A stretch of DNA of 64,000 bases. Origin: Zoroaster sp. YZ-2022 (lineage: Eukaryota > Echinodermata > Asteroidea > Forcipulatida > Zoroasteridae). This document shows, piece by piece, positions 41,591-53,710 of the stretch. Location of the stretch: positions 25,434,715 to 25,498,714 of the forward strand of contig CM055819.1 of NCBI GenBank assembly GCA_029582265.1. The letters are read 5' to 3'. The notes under the pieces are model-generated. The model searched no databases. It saw only the letters and a program-made list of their open reading frames with translations, and was not told where the DNA came from. The stretch's first letter is position 1. Each line of letters opens with the position of its first letter. The position numbers and the translations under genes are program-made.

Positions 41591-42477
41591 CCCAATATTC
41601 ACTCTTTTAAAACATTAACAAAATAAAGAATTGCTTTGCAACATTGTGTTTAAGTCTTATTTAAATTAAGCAATGCGACCAGTTTTATAAAATATACCGT
41701 GCATCATATTCTGTTGCAGTAATGCGATCGAAATCTCTTACGCAGCGGCCGCAGGAAAACAAAGTGCGTCTTCCAGAAATCGATTACAATGAATTATGTA
41801 CCCAAGCTTCAGCGTACAACATCATGGGAATAAAAACGCGATAGCGATGGGTGTACCAGACTTATTACACTGTACCATCTCTCAATTTTCATGGCGTTTC
41901 CTCGTTCATGTTAAAGAAACTGAATGAACATTCCTTTGTGCAATTCAGTGTTTTGGCTTTCCTTTTATTTACTAATGTTACACCTTGTGTGGACGTTAGA
42001 CAGGCTTGGACGGTTTTTCGGGTAAAACCAAGTAGTGACGGTAATTTTTTTTAAAAGCGAAACCAAACCAATGGATTTTTACTATATCGAAAAACAATGA
42101 AATACCGCTGTTTTTTCATCGCCACCATTTTATTCAAAGCAAAATAAATGGATTTTCTTTTAAAGAATTAATTATTTCATTATTGAGTGTCTGGTTAGTC
42201 TGACACTTTCTTGATAATGGTACCATTCAGTAAAAATATATTATAGGCCTACTTAGGCTATATATATATATATATATATAAATAAATACAAAATAATAAA
42301 AATTATAAGTTACTCTGTGAATACCAGGCATTCAGGGTCCCTTTACCGGCTTCCATTAGGGCCCTAAGCTTCAGGCCCCGATTTCTAGCCAAGAAGGCCC
42401 TGCAACCTTTAGGGGTGAAACAAGGCAGTCCCCAAGCATTACCAGATCCAGTTCCGTCGAAAAGCCAAGTCCCTAAA

Positions 42478-42560
42478 TTAGGCGCAGACGGTAATCGAAC
42501 CCAGACCCCGGTGGTCTGAGGGGACAGTACCAACGCACTGTCGAATCGAGCTACGAGTAC
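42478..42560 (-). mobile_element. tRNA-derived SINE head; body continues to about 42255
   Basis: Read on the minus strand: A-box-like GTAGCTCGATTCGACAGTGC and B box GGGTTCGATTACC. The body runs on to an A/T-rich tail (TTTATTATTTTG, then TA repeats). Confidence 0.5.
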
Positions 42561-42640
42561 GTTGGTAGTATTTTACTGCAATTTAAATGTGTTATAGTAT
42601 TAAAGGATATCAATTGGGCAAAAAAACATTCTTGTTGTCA

Positions 42641-42710
42641 GTGGCATTTGAACTTGGGAGCGCTCGCTTCACAGTCGGTCGCTCTACCCACTGATCTATC
42701 AGTTACTTGG
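42641..42710 (-). mobile_element. tRNA-like SINE head
   Basis: Minus strand: A box TAGATCAGTGGGTAGAGCG, B box AAGTTCAAATGCC, in a 70-nt tRNA-sized segment. Lies 80 bp from another head. Confidence 0.45.
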
Positions 42711-43081
42711 ACCATAGAGCTACAGCTTGGACAATTACTGCAAGTGTGCGAGACCAATAAATTGAAGATGATGGTTAACGCTCTTTACAACTTCCTGTCA
42801 ATGGAGGGCGCTATACATATAGCGATACTTAATGGTTGTCCATTGCGAAATAAACTCTCAATTATTTGAAACTTTTTGTAAATTTAACATGGGCCCCTAA
42901 CTATTCTTGTTTTCTCTAAAAATGAAAGCACTTGAGACAAAACAATTTATCAAGATGGTTGATGCCTGACTTGAATGCTTAGATAATTGGATAATGTGGT
43001 AAGTACTAATGTTGTACCTTCCCTTAAACTGTTCAATACACAAGATACTTCTAAAATAAAACATTCCAAAGCTTTCTAGTT

Positions 43082-43148
43082 GCTCGGTAGCATAGTGGTT
43101 TACACGCTCACATATTACTGGCGTGGACCAACTCAAGCCCAATGAAGT
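43082..43148 (+). mobile_element. Degenerate tRNA-like sequence
   Basis: A box GGTAGCATAGTGGTTTACAC and a weak B box CAACTCAAGCCC. Third tRNA-like head within 700 bp. Confidence 0.3.
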
Positions 43149-43149
43149 G

Positions 43150-44640
43150 TTTTACGCAAAAATGTATTCCTATAACCATTGCCATTTACCAATGGTCCAC
43201 TGTTGTCGTGGGCAGCGATCTCGGGGACAGCGGGACATGTACCCCCAATATTTTTGGTGGAGGAGACGCTAATGGCAATGTCCCCACCCCACCTCCAAAT
43301 ATTTTTTATCGTGTGCATGTTATCATTGCAAAATTTGCTGCTACGTAAGATGTAAAATGTACGATTACTATGCATCAGAATGCGTTTGAGAGTACCAATA
43401 ATCTAACATGTTATCCCAATGAATATTTACATACAGCAATGTGTTTATTTGTTAGCTTCATTATACTTGACAGCGTTCCCTCGAGGCCGACATTTCCCCT
43501 CCTTTATTGCAGTTACATTTCCCTTCTGTTCTGAGAAAGAATATGTTATTTACCCATGATTGGCGACCCTAATAAGCATGGGCGGCCACCTGGGAAGGAG
43601 GGGAGTACAACATGTCCCCCCAATAATGATCACCCCAATAATGAGCGCACATTAGAATTACATAGGCCTAAATGTAATTCATTTTGACACCCCAATTAGC
43701 AGTTTGGGTCAATGATTTTATTACACCCCACAATGCGAACGGTTTATGAAAGAGGTCAATACAAGTTGAAATAATCGGGAAAATTGTTTGCGTAAAAGAG
43801 GGGAAAAATTGGGGGATGATGGGGGGAGGGTGTCAGTCATGGGTGGTAGGTCAGTTCAATAAGGGGAACACACATCAGAAATAAGTTATATCAGTTTTTT
43901 TTCCCAGTGGTATACCGGCTAGCAAAAACATTAAAACTGCCCAAGCCTATTTGAGAACTGACAAAATATTACTCTTAATTCAATTTCATGACTCAAGTTA
44001 ATTAAAATAAGAAAAGCAAATAAAATAATGCTTCTAAAGTGGAACTTTCATTTGGTGTCGTCAGATTTTGTATTCAGTCAAGAATACTTGTTTCGTATCA
44101 TTATCACCAACAGTAGAGTTTTATTTTCTCGGCTTAAAGCTTTATTATATTATTTGTTGAGATACGTTTCCTCCAAAATAATAAAATTTCAGGAAATTCT
44201 ATAATAAATCTCCCTCAAATAATTCTTCTAATATAATGTTTACATTTCTTTTCATATATGTTTACATTGAGCCGTAACTCTGGTCATCGGTCGGCTTCAA
44301 AATCGGTGCGGTGACGCGCTTTAAAAAAAAAATTGTTGTTGGTTTTTTTTCTTCTTTTTGGTAATCTTTTATGTGTGAAAAAGTCGTTTAAAACACGGCA
44401 CAACATAATTCCAATTGATCCAGCAATTTTGGCTGCAATTGGACATCGTTTCATAGAAAAAAAAGGGGGGAAAAGAAGAAGAAAAAAAAGAAAACTAGAT
44501 ATAAGTTTTTGTCACAACAAAAACAAGGTGTTCGGTTGAAGTTAAAATGGTTACGTCATCAATTCGAAGTGTTGGAGAAGTCAAATGTTAACGTCTGTTG
44601 AAGTTCTCGCGAGAAGTTTATTTGAATACAATACAATACT
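43150..44640. other. Intergenic
   Basis: Contains a (G)n/(C)n-rich MITE-like patch at 43560-43640 and a GAA-rich motif at 44460-44500 like those preceding copies A and B of the direct repeat. No gene. Confidence 0.5.
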
Positions 44641-44670
44641 GAATTTAGAAATTATTTTAATATTAAACTT

Positions 44671-45745
44671 TGACTTCCGGTTTGGACAGGAAGTAAGGTC
44701 AAATTGGGGTCACCTTTGTGTAAATACTTTTGACAATTAACAATCTGTACAATGGTACAAAAATGTCAATTTACCTCCTGTGGTTGAGATATGATTTTTT
44801 TAAATATTAAACTTTCACTTCCGGTTTGGACAGGAAGTAAGGTCAAATTGGGGTATAAATATTTTTTGACAATTAACGATCTGTACAATGGTACAAAATT
44901 TTTTAATTTACTTCTTGTGGTTGTTGAGATATGATTTTTTTAAAATATTAAACTTTGACTTCCGGTTTGGACAGAAAGTAAGGTCAAATTGGGGTCACCT
45001 TTTTGTAAATATTTTTTGACAATTAACGACCTGTACAATGGTTTAAAAATTGTGAATTTACCTCTTGTGGTTGTTGAGATATGATTTTTTTAAATATTAA
45101 ACTTTGACTTCCGGTTTGGACAGGAAGTAAAGTTCAAATTGGGGTCATGTTTTGTAAATATTTTTGACAATTAACAATCTGTACAATGCTGCAAAGAATG
45201 TTAATTTACCTCTTGTGGTTGTTGAGATATGATTTTTTTAAATATTAAACTTTGACTTCCGGTTTGGACAGGAAGTAAGGTCAAATTGGGGTCACCTTTT
45301 TCTAAATATTATTTGACAATTAACGATCTGTACAATAGTGAAAGAATTGTGAATTTCTCTCTTGTGGTTGTTGAGATATGATTTTTTTAAATATTTAACT
45401 TTGACTTCCGGTTGGACAGGAAGTAAAGGTCAAGTGGGGTCACCTTTTTGAAAATATTTTTGACAATTAACGATCTGTACAATGGTGAAAGAAGGGTGAA
45501 TCTCTCTCTTGCGGTTGTTGAGATATGATTTTTTTTAATGTTAAACTTTGACTTCCGGTTTGGACAGGAAGTAAGGTCAAATTGGGGTCATGTTTTTGTA
45601 AATATTTTTCGACAATTAACAATCTATACAATAGTGCAAAAAATTTCCATTTACCTGTTGTGGTTGTTGAGATATGACTTTTTAAAATATTAAACTTTGA
45701 CTTCCGGTTTGGACAGGAAGTAAGGTCAAATCGGGGTCACTCACA
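44671..45745 (+). repeat. Tandem array, 8 units of 141-149 bp
   Basis: Unit hallmark ACTTCCGGTTTGGACAGGAA, then GTAAGGTCAAATTGGGGTCA, starts near 44672, 44816, 44957, 45106, 45254, 45403, 45550 and 45699. Between hallmarks come GACAATTAACGATCTGTACA and TGTGGTTGTTGAGATATGAT. Each unit holds an ACTTCC/GGAAGT dyad and an AGGTCA half-site. Confidence 0.92.
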
Positions 45746-45873
45746 ACTCGAGTTTCATCTACTTGTTAAGTTCTAAGTACATGCCAAGTTTCAAGTTCGT
45801 GTGAAGTTTGCAAGTATGTGTTTTTTGCGGACAGTCACGGGGGAGAAGAAGAAGAAGAAGAAGAAGAAGTAAA

Positions 45874-47520
45874 CTAGAGCTTAAGTGTTTGTTAGAACAA
45901 ACACACGGTGTTCGAGTCCACTTCCGGTTCAATCAAATTTTCAACGATGATGTAAATATTATATTGTGCAAGGGTTTGTCATCTTTTATAATAACTATCA
46001 ATTTCATATTCAAAAGACATATCAATTTTGCGTTAGAATGTGTTGAATTTGAACTTACTGTTTGGACAGGAAGTAAAGGTCAGATTATGTGGTTTGAAGG
46101 TAATATATGACCTCCTCATGATTATGAAAAAATAACAAATTTGTCAACTTATACATCAAATTAAAGCTATGAGATATGACCTTTTAAAATTTGTAAAATC
46201 GTTACTTCGTGTGCCACTAATTGGACCATTGGCAAAGCATTTATGATAAGTCATTTCACAAGAATTACAAGCTATTAATGTAAGGAATTCAATTGTGTTT
46301 TTTGTTTTCTAATATGTCATTTAGTTCTTGAGATATTGGCTGTTGAACTTGAAAAAAGTTGTAAGATTTAAGCAATAAATTAGAAATTAGCAAGTGTGAC
46401 TTGGAACACTGTTTTTTATTTTAAATATTGACACTAGCCCAACACATGCTTTTAAAAAACCATGCTAGATGATAAATCAACATTAAAAATCACTCATATG
46501 AAAATAGTTTGCCAGGTTTGTAGGCAGCTAGATCAACCTATTCAGCATTATTATGGGCATAAAGTCACAAAGTTGATTTAGGGTAGAAGGGGACTACATG
46601 TATAGTAACTGGATTAAACTTGGCTGGGGTTGCTTGTATAGATATCAGCTAATTAGCCTTTCATTAGAAAACAATCTAACTAACTACATGATAAAGTTGG
46701 AAGAAAGCTTGCATCCGTGCTTTCCATCTTCCACTGCCCCCACAAAAGTAAATAATTCCCAATTCAAACAAAATTAAATTTAATTATATCCACTGGATCA
46801 AATTTGATAATGGCTTGCCCTTTCATTTTTTTATGGAAAAACCTTTAAATTCTAGATTTAAATGAAGCCAACATTGGTATTAAGTCTTGTATAAAAATTT
46901 ATTTAATTGATGGACTGCATGTTTTTATACTGAGAGTGATCTTTATTTATAATATACTTCACTTTCAGTTCAAGTTTATAAAAAAAAATATAATGATAAA
47001 TTGACAATGATAGTGACACTGTAATCAAGCATCTCCTTATTGTGACATGCTTATAAATTGTCTTTGTTTTCACCTAATCTGCAAATAATTACAAAATAAT
47101 TTATAAAATTGGAAAACAAATTCTACATTGATTTTTACATTTTCAAGGTTGTACACATGATTGGCAAAATGTCTGTCCATACTACAGATTTACAACATAA
47201 AGATCAGATGCCATTTTGTACATAAATTGTTAGACACTGAAATAATCAAAGAGTTGTATGGGTGCTTGTAAATTGCTAATAAAACAATGAAATACATATT
47301 TATTTTAACTGTCTGTTGGGTTTCATGACTTGACTTTTGTGGTTCCACATTTAACTCCCAACAATCAATTGAAACCACTTTGTTGACCTGTTTAACCTAC
47401 TTGTAACCAATCTAGAAATGAGTGTACATGGTCTTACACATGCAACAAGTGAAATGAACCCAACCATGATCCTTTGTTGACAAGAAAACAGAAACAATCT
47501 GCATTTAAAATAAATGTACA
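45874..47520 (+). repeat. 1.65-kb direct repeat, copy A
   Basis: Runs from CTAGAGCTTAAGTGTTTGTT to about TTGTTGACAAGAAAAC. Closely matched, with small indels, by 50827-52551, which also carries an extra ~110 bp (about 51590-51700). Noncoding. Preceded by (GAA)n at 45845-45870. Confidence 0.85.
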
Positions 47521-48886
47521 CTCAGAATGGGTGACATTCAGGGGTTGTCACTGGAATCGGTAATTTTGGAATAAAATGCCTTCCCCCTCCCCCCAAGTTC
47601 TTAGTGATGGCATGTACTGCCACTGGTGATGAACCAACACATTTGTTTTCTAAAATTCTTTGGTCTATCATTGCAGCACTATAGAATCCAAGAACTAGGG
47701 AAGGGGAGGGGCAAACAAGCAATACAAGTATAAGGGGGCCCCTTATACTAGTGCTTTAATTGGGTGATCTGGCAAAAGGTATTCCAAGGCTGACACACCC
47801 ATGCAATGAAGATTGGGGTTATGTTTACTATGTTTATATGGCCCAACTGCCAGGGATTCACTGTCGGCAATATACATTTTACTAGATCACCAACAGATAT
47901 TGCTTAATAACTACATTTTGTGAGGATGTTTTGGGTCCAGTCAAAATATAATAAGAATTCCTCAGTACTAATTTTGTTCTAACATGTTAAAGAAATTCCT
48001 AAAAAGACCTAGATATGTCTTGAGGTCCTAAAAATCAATTCTCTTGAGGGTAAAGACTGCCACAGATAGGATAAGTCCATATAAAATAATTTGAATCATA
48101 CATTAACTCCTTTGATGAATGGATAAACTTCAAATGCTGGCCATTGGATCACAAAGTTACACAGACTCTGACGCACCTTGTAGCAGTAGCACAAATGGAT
48201 ACCGATGATCTGAAATATAAACTAATCATGTAAAAACAATATTAAATGTTTTCAAAGAGGGACGAAGAATAATGGGTCATGCTAACAAAACACACATAAC
48301 TTAGAATGCCTCATATGTTATTATCAGGATGATGGATTGATGTAACTTCAGAAAACTTATGCAACTTTAGAAAAATGATCCCTTCAGAACAATGCCTTTA
48401 AGTTAGGTTTTACAATGGAATAGAAAGTTACATGTGACGTCTTCCTTCCTCCATGATGTGACTGTTTCATTATCTCAATAAATGTGCTGATATTTGTTTC
48501 TGGACTACTTTAGTGAGAAAATTAAGTGCTAGTATCAAGTAAACTGCAATGCATCCATTACCACACAAGACATAAGCACTACTAGTATTATGAGGAACTA
48601 CAGACACTATAGTGTAGCTAAATTAACCGGATGTCAACCCGTACACATGCCAGTAAATATTCAGTAATAAATATTTTTACGGGTCGAGTTGACCAAAATG
48701 AGTATGAGTTGGTAATAGTACGAGTTGGCACGCATACGAGTTGACCTGTTTTCACTGGGAAAGAAATACAACATTGTGGATAAAGTTTTAAAAGAATTGC
48801 TTTTGAAAATAACAATCACAATCTTCAATGTAGGTTGGTGGGGTCATGTGAGTGGATCATAGGGCAGTCAGGAGGAATGCAATCAT

Positions 48887-48887
<1 letters not shown>

Positions 48888-48921
<34 letters not shown>
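48888..48921. repeat. (CA)n microsatellite
   Basis: 34 bp of CA. Confidence 0.97.
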
Positions 48922-48922
<1 letters not shown>

Positions 48923-49003
48923 TTACAATAATTGTACCACAGATTTATTGGTTACCTTGGGGCTTGTGTGTTTTAGATGCTTTCTAGGCTGTTGAACTGA
49001 TTC

Positions 49004-49047
49004 TCACTGATGCCAGCCATTGCATCTAATTCCAATTACTCGGCATA
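49004..49047 (-). CDS. Candidate terminal exon paired with 49888-50020
   Basis: Follows acceptor TTTAGCTCTCCAG. Completing the split codon from the exon at 49888-50020, the frame reads V-CRVIGIRCNGWHQ to TGA (49006-49004). The phase agreement is the main support. The piece is too short to judge alone, and other frames stop quickly. A further minus-strand acceptor at about 48212 (TATATTTCAG) opens an alternative tail beginning IIGIHLCYCYK, so alternative 3' ends are conceivable. Confidence 0.25.
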
Positions 49048-49887
49048 CTGGAGAGCTAAAATACAAAATATAAATAAATGTTCAAATGATTCTGTGAAAA
49101 AATAAATTCTGAATGGGGAAAGGCCAACATGTATTACTCCAGTAAGAGAATGCCCTCTATAATTGGTGTACACATGTTGTCCACCAACACACCTGCATGT
49201 TTATTTTCCAATTAAAACTCATATTAACTCATCCCTCTGCAGCTTTTTCTTCATTTATTAGTTTTCTTTTTTTTATGCAGGCTCTTCATCTTTTTTTATG
49301 TTATAAGACCTGACCTTTCTTTAAAGCATAGAGGGACAGACTTTTTATGCTTAATAATAACAAAACAACAAATGTAACCTAGCTCAGAAAAAACAGGTGC
49401 CCCTATGACAATTTTGTGGCTACAACTAGCAGACTAATCAAGTAAAAGCATCTCTTTAGGTTGAGTTAGGGATATATTTCGCTGACACGAAGAACATGCA
49501 GAATTGCAGGAGACAACAACACACGAACATGTATATATTTACATGGATTTGCATACATGTATATCATACTGTACATATATGTAGGCGAGTTACGATGCTC
49601 TTTTGACTTGGACTGCATGGCACAGTTTTTAAACTTTTTTCTGGACAATAATCTATCCATGCTCAGTCATTATCCTTAGTTAAAATGCAAACTTAAAATC
49701 ATGTAGGTACACTGCAAAAACAGCGAAAGAGTAGACTCAGTATAGTTTTTACGAAATAGATGCAGTACAACAGTTTCGTCCGTCACGAACCTCCATTGGA
49801 TTGTGCATGCAATAATTATGTCTACGATAGGCCTACTTTACAAACGCACATTCTAGGCCAATAAACCTCTAAATAATGTCTACTTAC

Positions 49888-50020
49888 CTCTTAATAATGC
49901 AATTATATTTTCCTCTTTCTCGGTAACCCATTTTATTTTCTTGTATTTTGCTTTGGAGTTAATAAGAACGGCAAAATTCCTCAGTATTTTTTCATATAAA
50001 CGAGAATTAAATGGCCGCCG
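49888..50020 (-). CDS. Candidate internal exon, basic/SANT-like peptide
   Basis: On the minus strand a strong acceptor (AAGCAAAACATTTTCAG) is followed by 44 open codons and a consensus donor (AAGAG|GTAAGTA). Peptide: RRPFNSRLYEKILRNFAVLI, then NSKAKYKKIKWVTEKEENII, then ALLR. The KKIKW-x3-EEN-x4-L pattern recalls Myb/SANT or MADF-type DNA-binding helices, but that is only a resemblance. It ends in phase 1, matching the candidate exon at 49004-49047. A plus-strand ATGGCCGCCGCTG frame (50011-50109) overlaps the acceptor and is an alternative reading. Confidence 0.42.
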
Positions 50021-50059
50021 CTGAAAATGTTTTGCTTGTGATAAAATGTCACGTGATCA

Positions 50060-50250
50060 CTGATACGCAATGTGATTGGAGATTGCCTCGACAGATTGCC
50101 TCAAAGTAGAAAGCCAGCTAGTATAGTCTACTCATTGCCACTGGATTGCATGAAATGCCACACAGGGCAATCTCCGGAGCAATCTCATTGCCAGCAACTT
50201 TTTATTGCCTGAAAATTGCCCGAAAATTGCCCCGTGTGACAAAGGCCTTT
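50060..50250. repeat. ATTGCC-rich stretch
   Basis: ATTGCC or GGCAAT occurs repeatedly, ending CCCCGTGTGACAAAGGCC. Probably the end of an unclassified element. Confidence 0.5.
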
Positions 50251-50359
50251 ACGTTGTAGGCCAATATTAAACTCCGTATATTGCTGTGTGTACGTATTCT
50301 GTGCACGCGCAATATGTCTATTCGTACATACAGGAATAGTAATTCAGCGTATTGTTTCT

Positions 50360-50650
50360 AACCTTCCGGTTTCGACCGGAAGGAAAGGTCAGATTGGGGT
50401 CACGTCTGAAAACGAAATGTGACATAGTTCAAGATCTTTAAGATGATAAAAAGATTGTGAAAATATCTTCTATGGTTCATGAGATATACTTTTTTGAAAT
50501 TTTGAAATTTTCAACTTCCGGTTTTGACCGGAAGGAAAGGTCAGATTGGGATCACGTCTAAAAACGAAAAATTACATAATTCAAGATCTTTCAGATGGTG
50601 CAAAGATTGTGAAAATATCTTTTGTGGTTCATGAGATATGATTTTTTGAA
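50360..50650 (+). repeat. Two diverged units of the same tandem family
   Basis: CTTCCGGTTTCGACCGGAAG, then GAAAGGTCAGATTGGG, repeated about 150 bp later, with the shared TTCATGAGATAT spacer. Confidence 0.8.
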
Positions 50651-50826
50651 ATATTAACTTTGATTTAGCGTAATTCGACACCTGATGACGTAATCATGAC
50701 GTCACAGAAAACGGTTTCGTCTGCGTGATATGTTCTGTTTATGTGTTAAGTTTGAAGGCTGTATATGCTTAGCAAGGATGCCTTTGTTACCGGACAAGCG
50801 CCACTGAGAAGAAGGAGAAGTAAAAA

Positions 50827-52551
50827 CAAAATTAAACTAGAGCTTAAGTGTTTGTTAGAACAAACACACGGTGTTCGAGTCTACTTCCGGTTCAATCAAA
50901 TTATCATTGATGATGTCAATATCATATTTTCCAAGGGTTTGGCATCTTTTATAATAACAATATCAATTTCATATTCAAAAGACATATCAATTTTGCGTTA
51001 GAATGTGTTGAATTTGAACTTCCTGTTTGGACAGGAAGTAAAGGTCACATTAGGTGGTTTGAAAGTTATATATGACCTCCTCATGATTATGAAAAAATAA
51101 CATATAAGTCAACTTATACATTAAATTGAAGCTATGAGAAATGACCTTTTAAATTAATAAAAATCGTTACTTTGTGCCACTAATTAGACCATTGGCAAGC
51201 ATTTATGGTAACTCAAGAATCACAAGAATTACAAGCTATTAATGTAAGGAATTCAATTGTGTTTTTGTTTTCTAATAGGTCATTTAGTTCTTGAGATATT
51301 GGCTGTTGAACTTGGAAATGTTGTGAGATTTAAGCAGTAAATTAGAAATTAACAAGTGTGACTTGGAACACAATGTTTTTATTTTTAAATATTGACACTA
51401 GCCCAACACATGCTTTTCCCAAAACCATGCTAGATGATAAATCAACATTAAAAATCACTCATATGAAAATAGTTTGCCAGGTTGTAGGTAGCCAGATCAA
51501 CCTATTCAACGTTATTATAGGCATAAAGTCACAAAGTTGATTTAGGATAGAAGGGGACTACATGTATAGTAACTGGATTAAACTTGGCTGCAAATTCAAA
51601 GAGCAGGAAGTGTGGGTTAAATTGTTTGGGGCAGTCAGGGGTTTACTGAAGACACTGAAGCAGGGAAGACCATATAAATATTTCCCTTTACTTTCCTTCA
51701 GCTAATTAGGCTTTCATTAGAAAACAAGCTTATCACTACTACGTGATAAAGTTGGAAGAAAGCTTGCATCCGTGCTTTCTATCTTCCACTGCCCCGCAGA
51801 AGAGAGTTTTTGTCAAAAAGTAAATAATTCCCAATTTAAACAAAATTAAATGTAATTATATCCACTGGATCAAATCTGATAATTGGTTGCCCTTTTCACT
51901 TTGTTTATGGAAAAACTTTTCAATTTTAGATTTAAATAAAGCCAACATTGGTATTTATCTCTTGGTATTAAGTCTTGTATAAAAATAAATGTATACTTTA
52001 TTTACTTTCAGGTAAAGTTTATAACAAAAATATAATGATCAATTGACATGATAGTGACACTGTAATCAAGCATCTCCTTATTGTGACATGCTTATAAACT
52101 GTCTTTGTTTACACCTGTACTGCAAATAATTTAAAAATAATGTATAAAATTTAAAAACAAATTCTACATTGATTTTTACATTTTCAAGGTTGTACACATG
52201 ATTGGCAAAATGTCTGTAGCTGCATCAATACTACAGAATTACAACCTAAAGATCAGATGCCATTTTGTACATAAATTGTTAGACATTGAAATAATCAAAT
52301 AGTTGTATGAGTGCTTGTAAATTGCTAATACAGCAATGAAATACATATTTATTTTAACTCTCTGTTGGATTTCATGACTTGACTTTTGTGGTTACACACT
52401 TCCCTCCCCACAATCAATTGAAACCACTTTGTTGACCTGTTTAACCTACTTGTAACCAATCTAGAAATGAGTGTACATGGTCTTACACATGTAACAAGTA
52501 AAATGACTTCAGTGTAAATGAACCCAACCATGATCCTTTGTTGACAAGAAA
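50827..52551 (+). repeat. 1.65-kb direct repeat, copy B
   Basis: Second copy, in the same orientation, about 5 kb downstream. Preceded by GAGAAGAAGGAGAAG and a spacer (50651-50822) that reappears after the gap at 53459-53630. Confidence 0.85.
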
Positions 52552-52556
52552 ACGGA

Positions 52557-52958
52557 ATATATATCCACCAGATCAAATCTGATAATTGGTTTGCCCTTTT
52601 CACTTTGTTTATGGAAAAACTTCAATTTTAGATTTAAATGAAGCCAACATTGGTATTTATCTCTTGGTATTAATTCTTGTACAAAAATAAATTTAGTCTT
52701 TATTTATAATATACTTCACTTTCAGGTTAAGTTTATAACAAAAATATAATGATAAATTGACAATGATAGTGACACTGTAATCAAGCATCTCCTTATTGTG
52801 ACATGTTAACCTGTCTTTGTTTCCACCTATACTGCAAATAACAAAAAAAAAAAAATTATAAAATTTGAAAACAAATTCTACATTGATTTTTACATTTTCA
52901 AGGTTGTACACATGATTGGCAAAATGTCTGTAGCTGCATCCATACTACAGAATTACAA
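52557..52958 (+). repeat. Partial third copy of the 1.65-kb repeat, cut by the gap
   Basis: Matches the interior of copies A and B from ATATCCAC.AGATCAAAT through GGTTGTACACATGATTGGC, then runs into N. Confidence 0.85.
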
Positions 52959-53458
52959 NNNNNNNNNNNNNNNNNNNNNNNNNNNNNNNNNNNNNNNNNN
53001 NNNNNNNNNNNNNNNNNNNNNNNNNNNNNNNNNNNNNNNNNNNNNNNNNNNNNNNNNNNNNNNNNNNNNNNNNNNNNNNNNNNNNNNNNNNNNNNNNNNN
53101 NNNNNNNNNNNNNNNNNNNNNNNNNNNNNNNNNNNNNNNNNNNNNNNNNNNNNNNNNNNNNNNNNNNNNNNNNNNNNNNNNNNNNNNNNNNNNNNNNNNN
53201 NNNNNNNNNNNNNNNNNNNNNNNNNNNNNNNNNNNNNNNNNNNNNNNNNNNNNNNNNNNNNNNNNNNNNNNNNNNNNNNNNNNNNNNNNNNNNNNNNNNN
53301 NNNNNNNNNNNNNNNNNNNNNNNNNNNNNNNNNNNNNNNNNNNNNNNNNNNNNNNNNNNNNNNNNNNNNNNNNNNNNNNNNNNNNNNNNNNNNNNNNNNN
53401 NNNNNNNNNNNNNNNNNNNNNNNNNNNNNNNNNNNNNNNNNNNNNNNNNNNNNNNNNN
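52959..53458. other. Assembly gap (500 N)
   Basis: Exactly 500 N, a conventional placeholder. Both sides belong to the same repeat family, so true length and copy number are unknown. Confidence 0.99.
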
Positions 53459-53710
53459 ACTTTGATTTAGCGTAATTCGACACCTGATGACATAATCATG
53501 ACGTCACAGCGATCGGTTTCGTCTGCTTGTTATGTTATGTTTATGTGTTAATTTTGCAGGCTGTTTATGCTTAGCAAGGATGCCTTTGTTGCCGGACAGA
53601 TCGCCACTGAGAAGAAGAAGAAGTAAAAAAAAAAAAAAAAAAAAAACAGTACAAAAACAATAGGTGTTCGCGCTGCGCTCTCGAACACCTAAAAAAAAAA
53701 AAAAAAAAAA
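53459..53710 (+). repeat. Repeat-family terminus: spacer, GAA run, poly(A), stem-loop, poly(A)
   Basis: 53459-53630 repeats the spacer at 50655-50822. It is followed by GAGAAGAAGAAGAAG, a poly(A) run, the stem-loop AGGTGTTCG/CGAACACCT at 53662-53690 (11-nt loop), and a second poly(A). Confidence 0.75.

Noticed and set aside
48100..48212. Minus-strand frame after TATATTTCAG (IIGIHLCYCYKVRQSLCN)
   Set aside because: Excellent acceptor but its phase does not match the 49888-50020 exon; mentioned only as an alternative tail.
45874..52551. LTR retrotransposon interpretation of the direct repeats
   Set aside because: No TG...CA termini, primer-binding site, polypurine tract or gag/pol frames seen; tandem dyads precede both copies.
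52912..53483. Open frames across the gap
   Set aside because: Consist of N.
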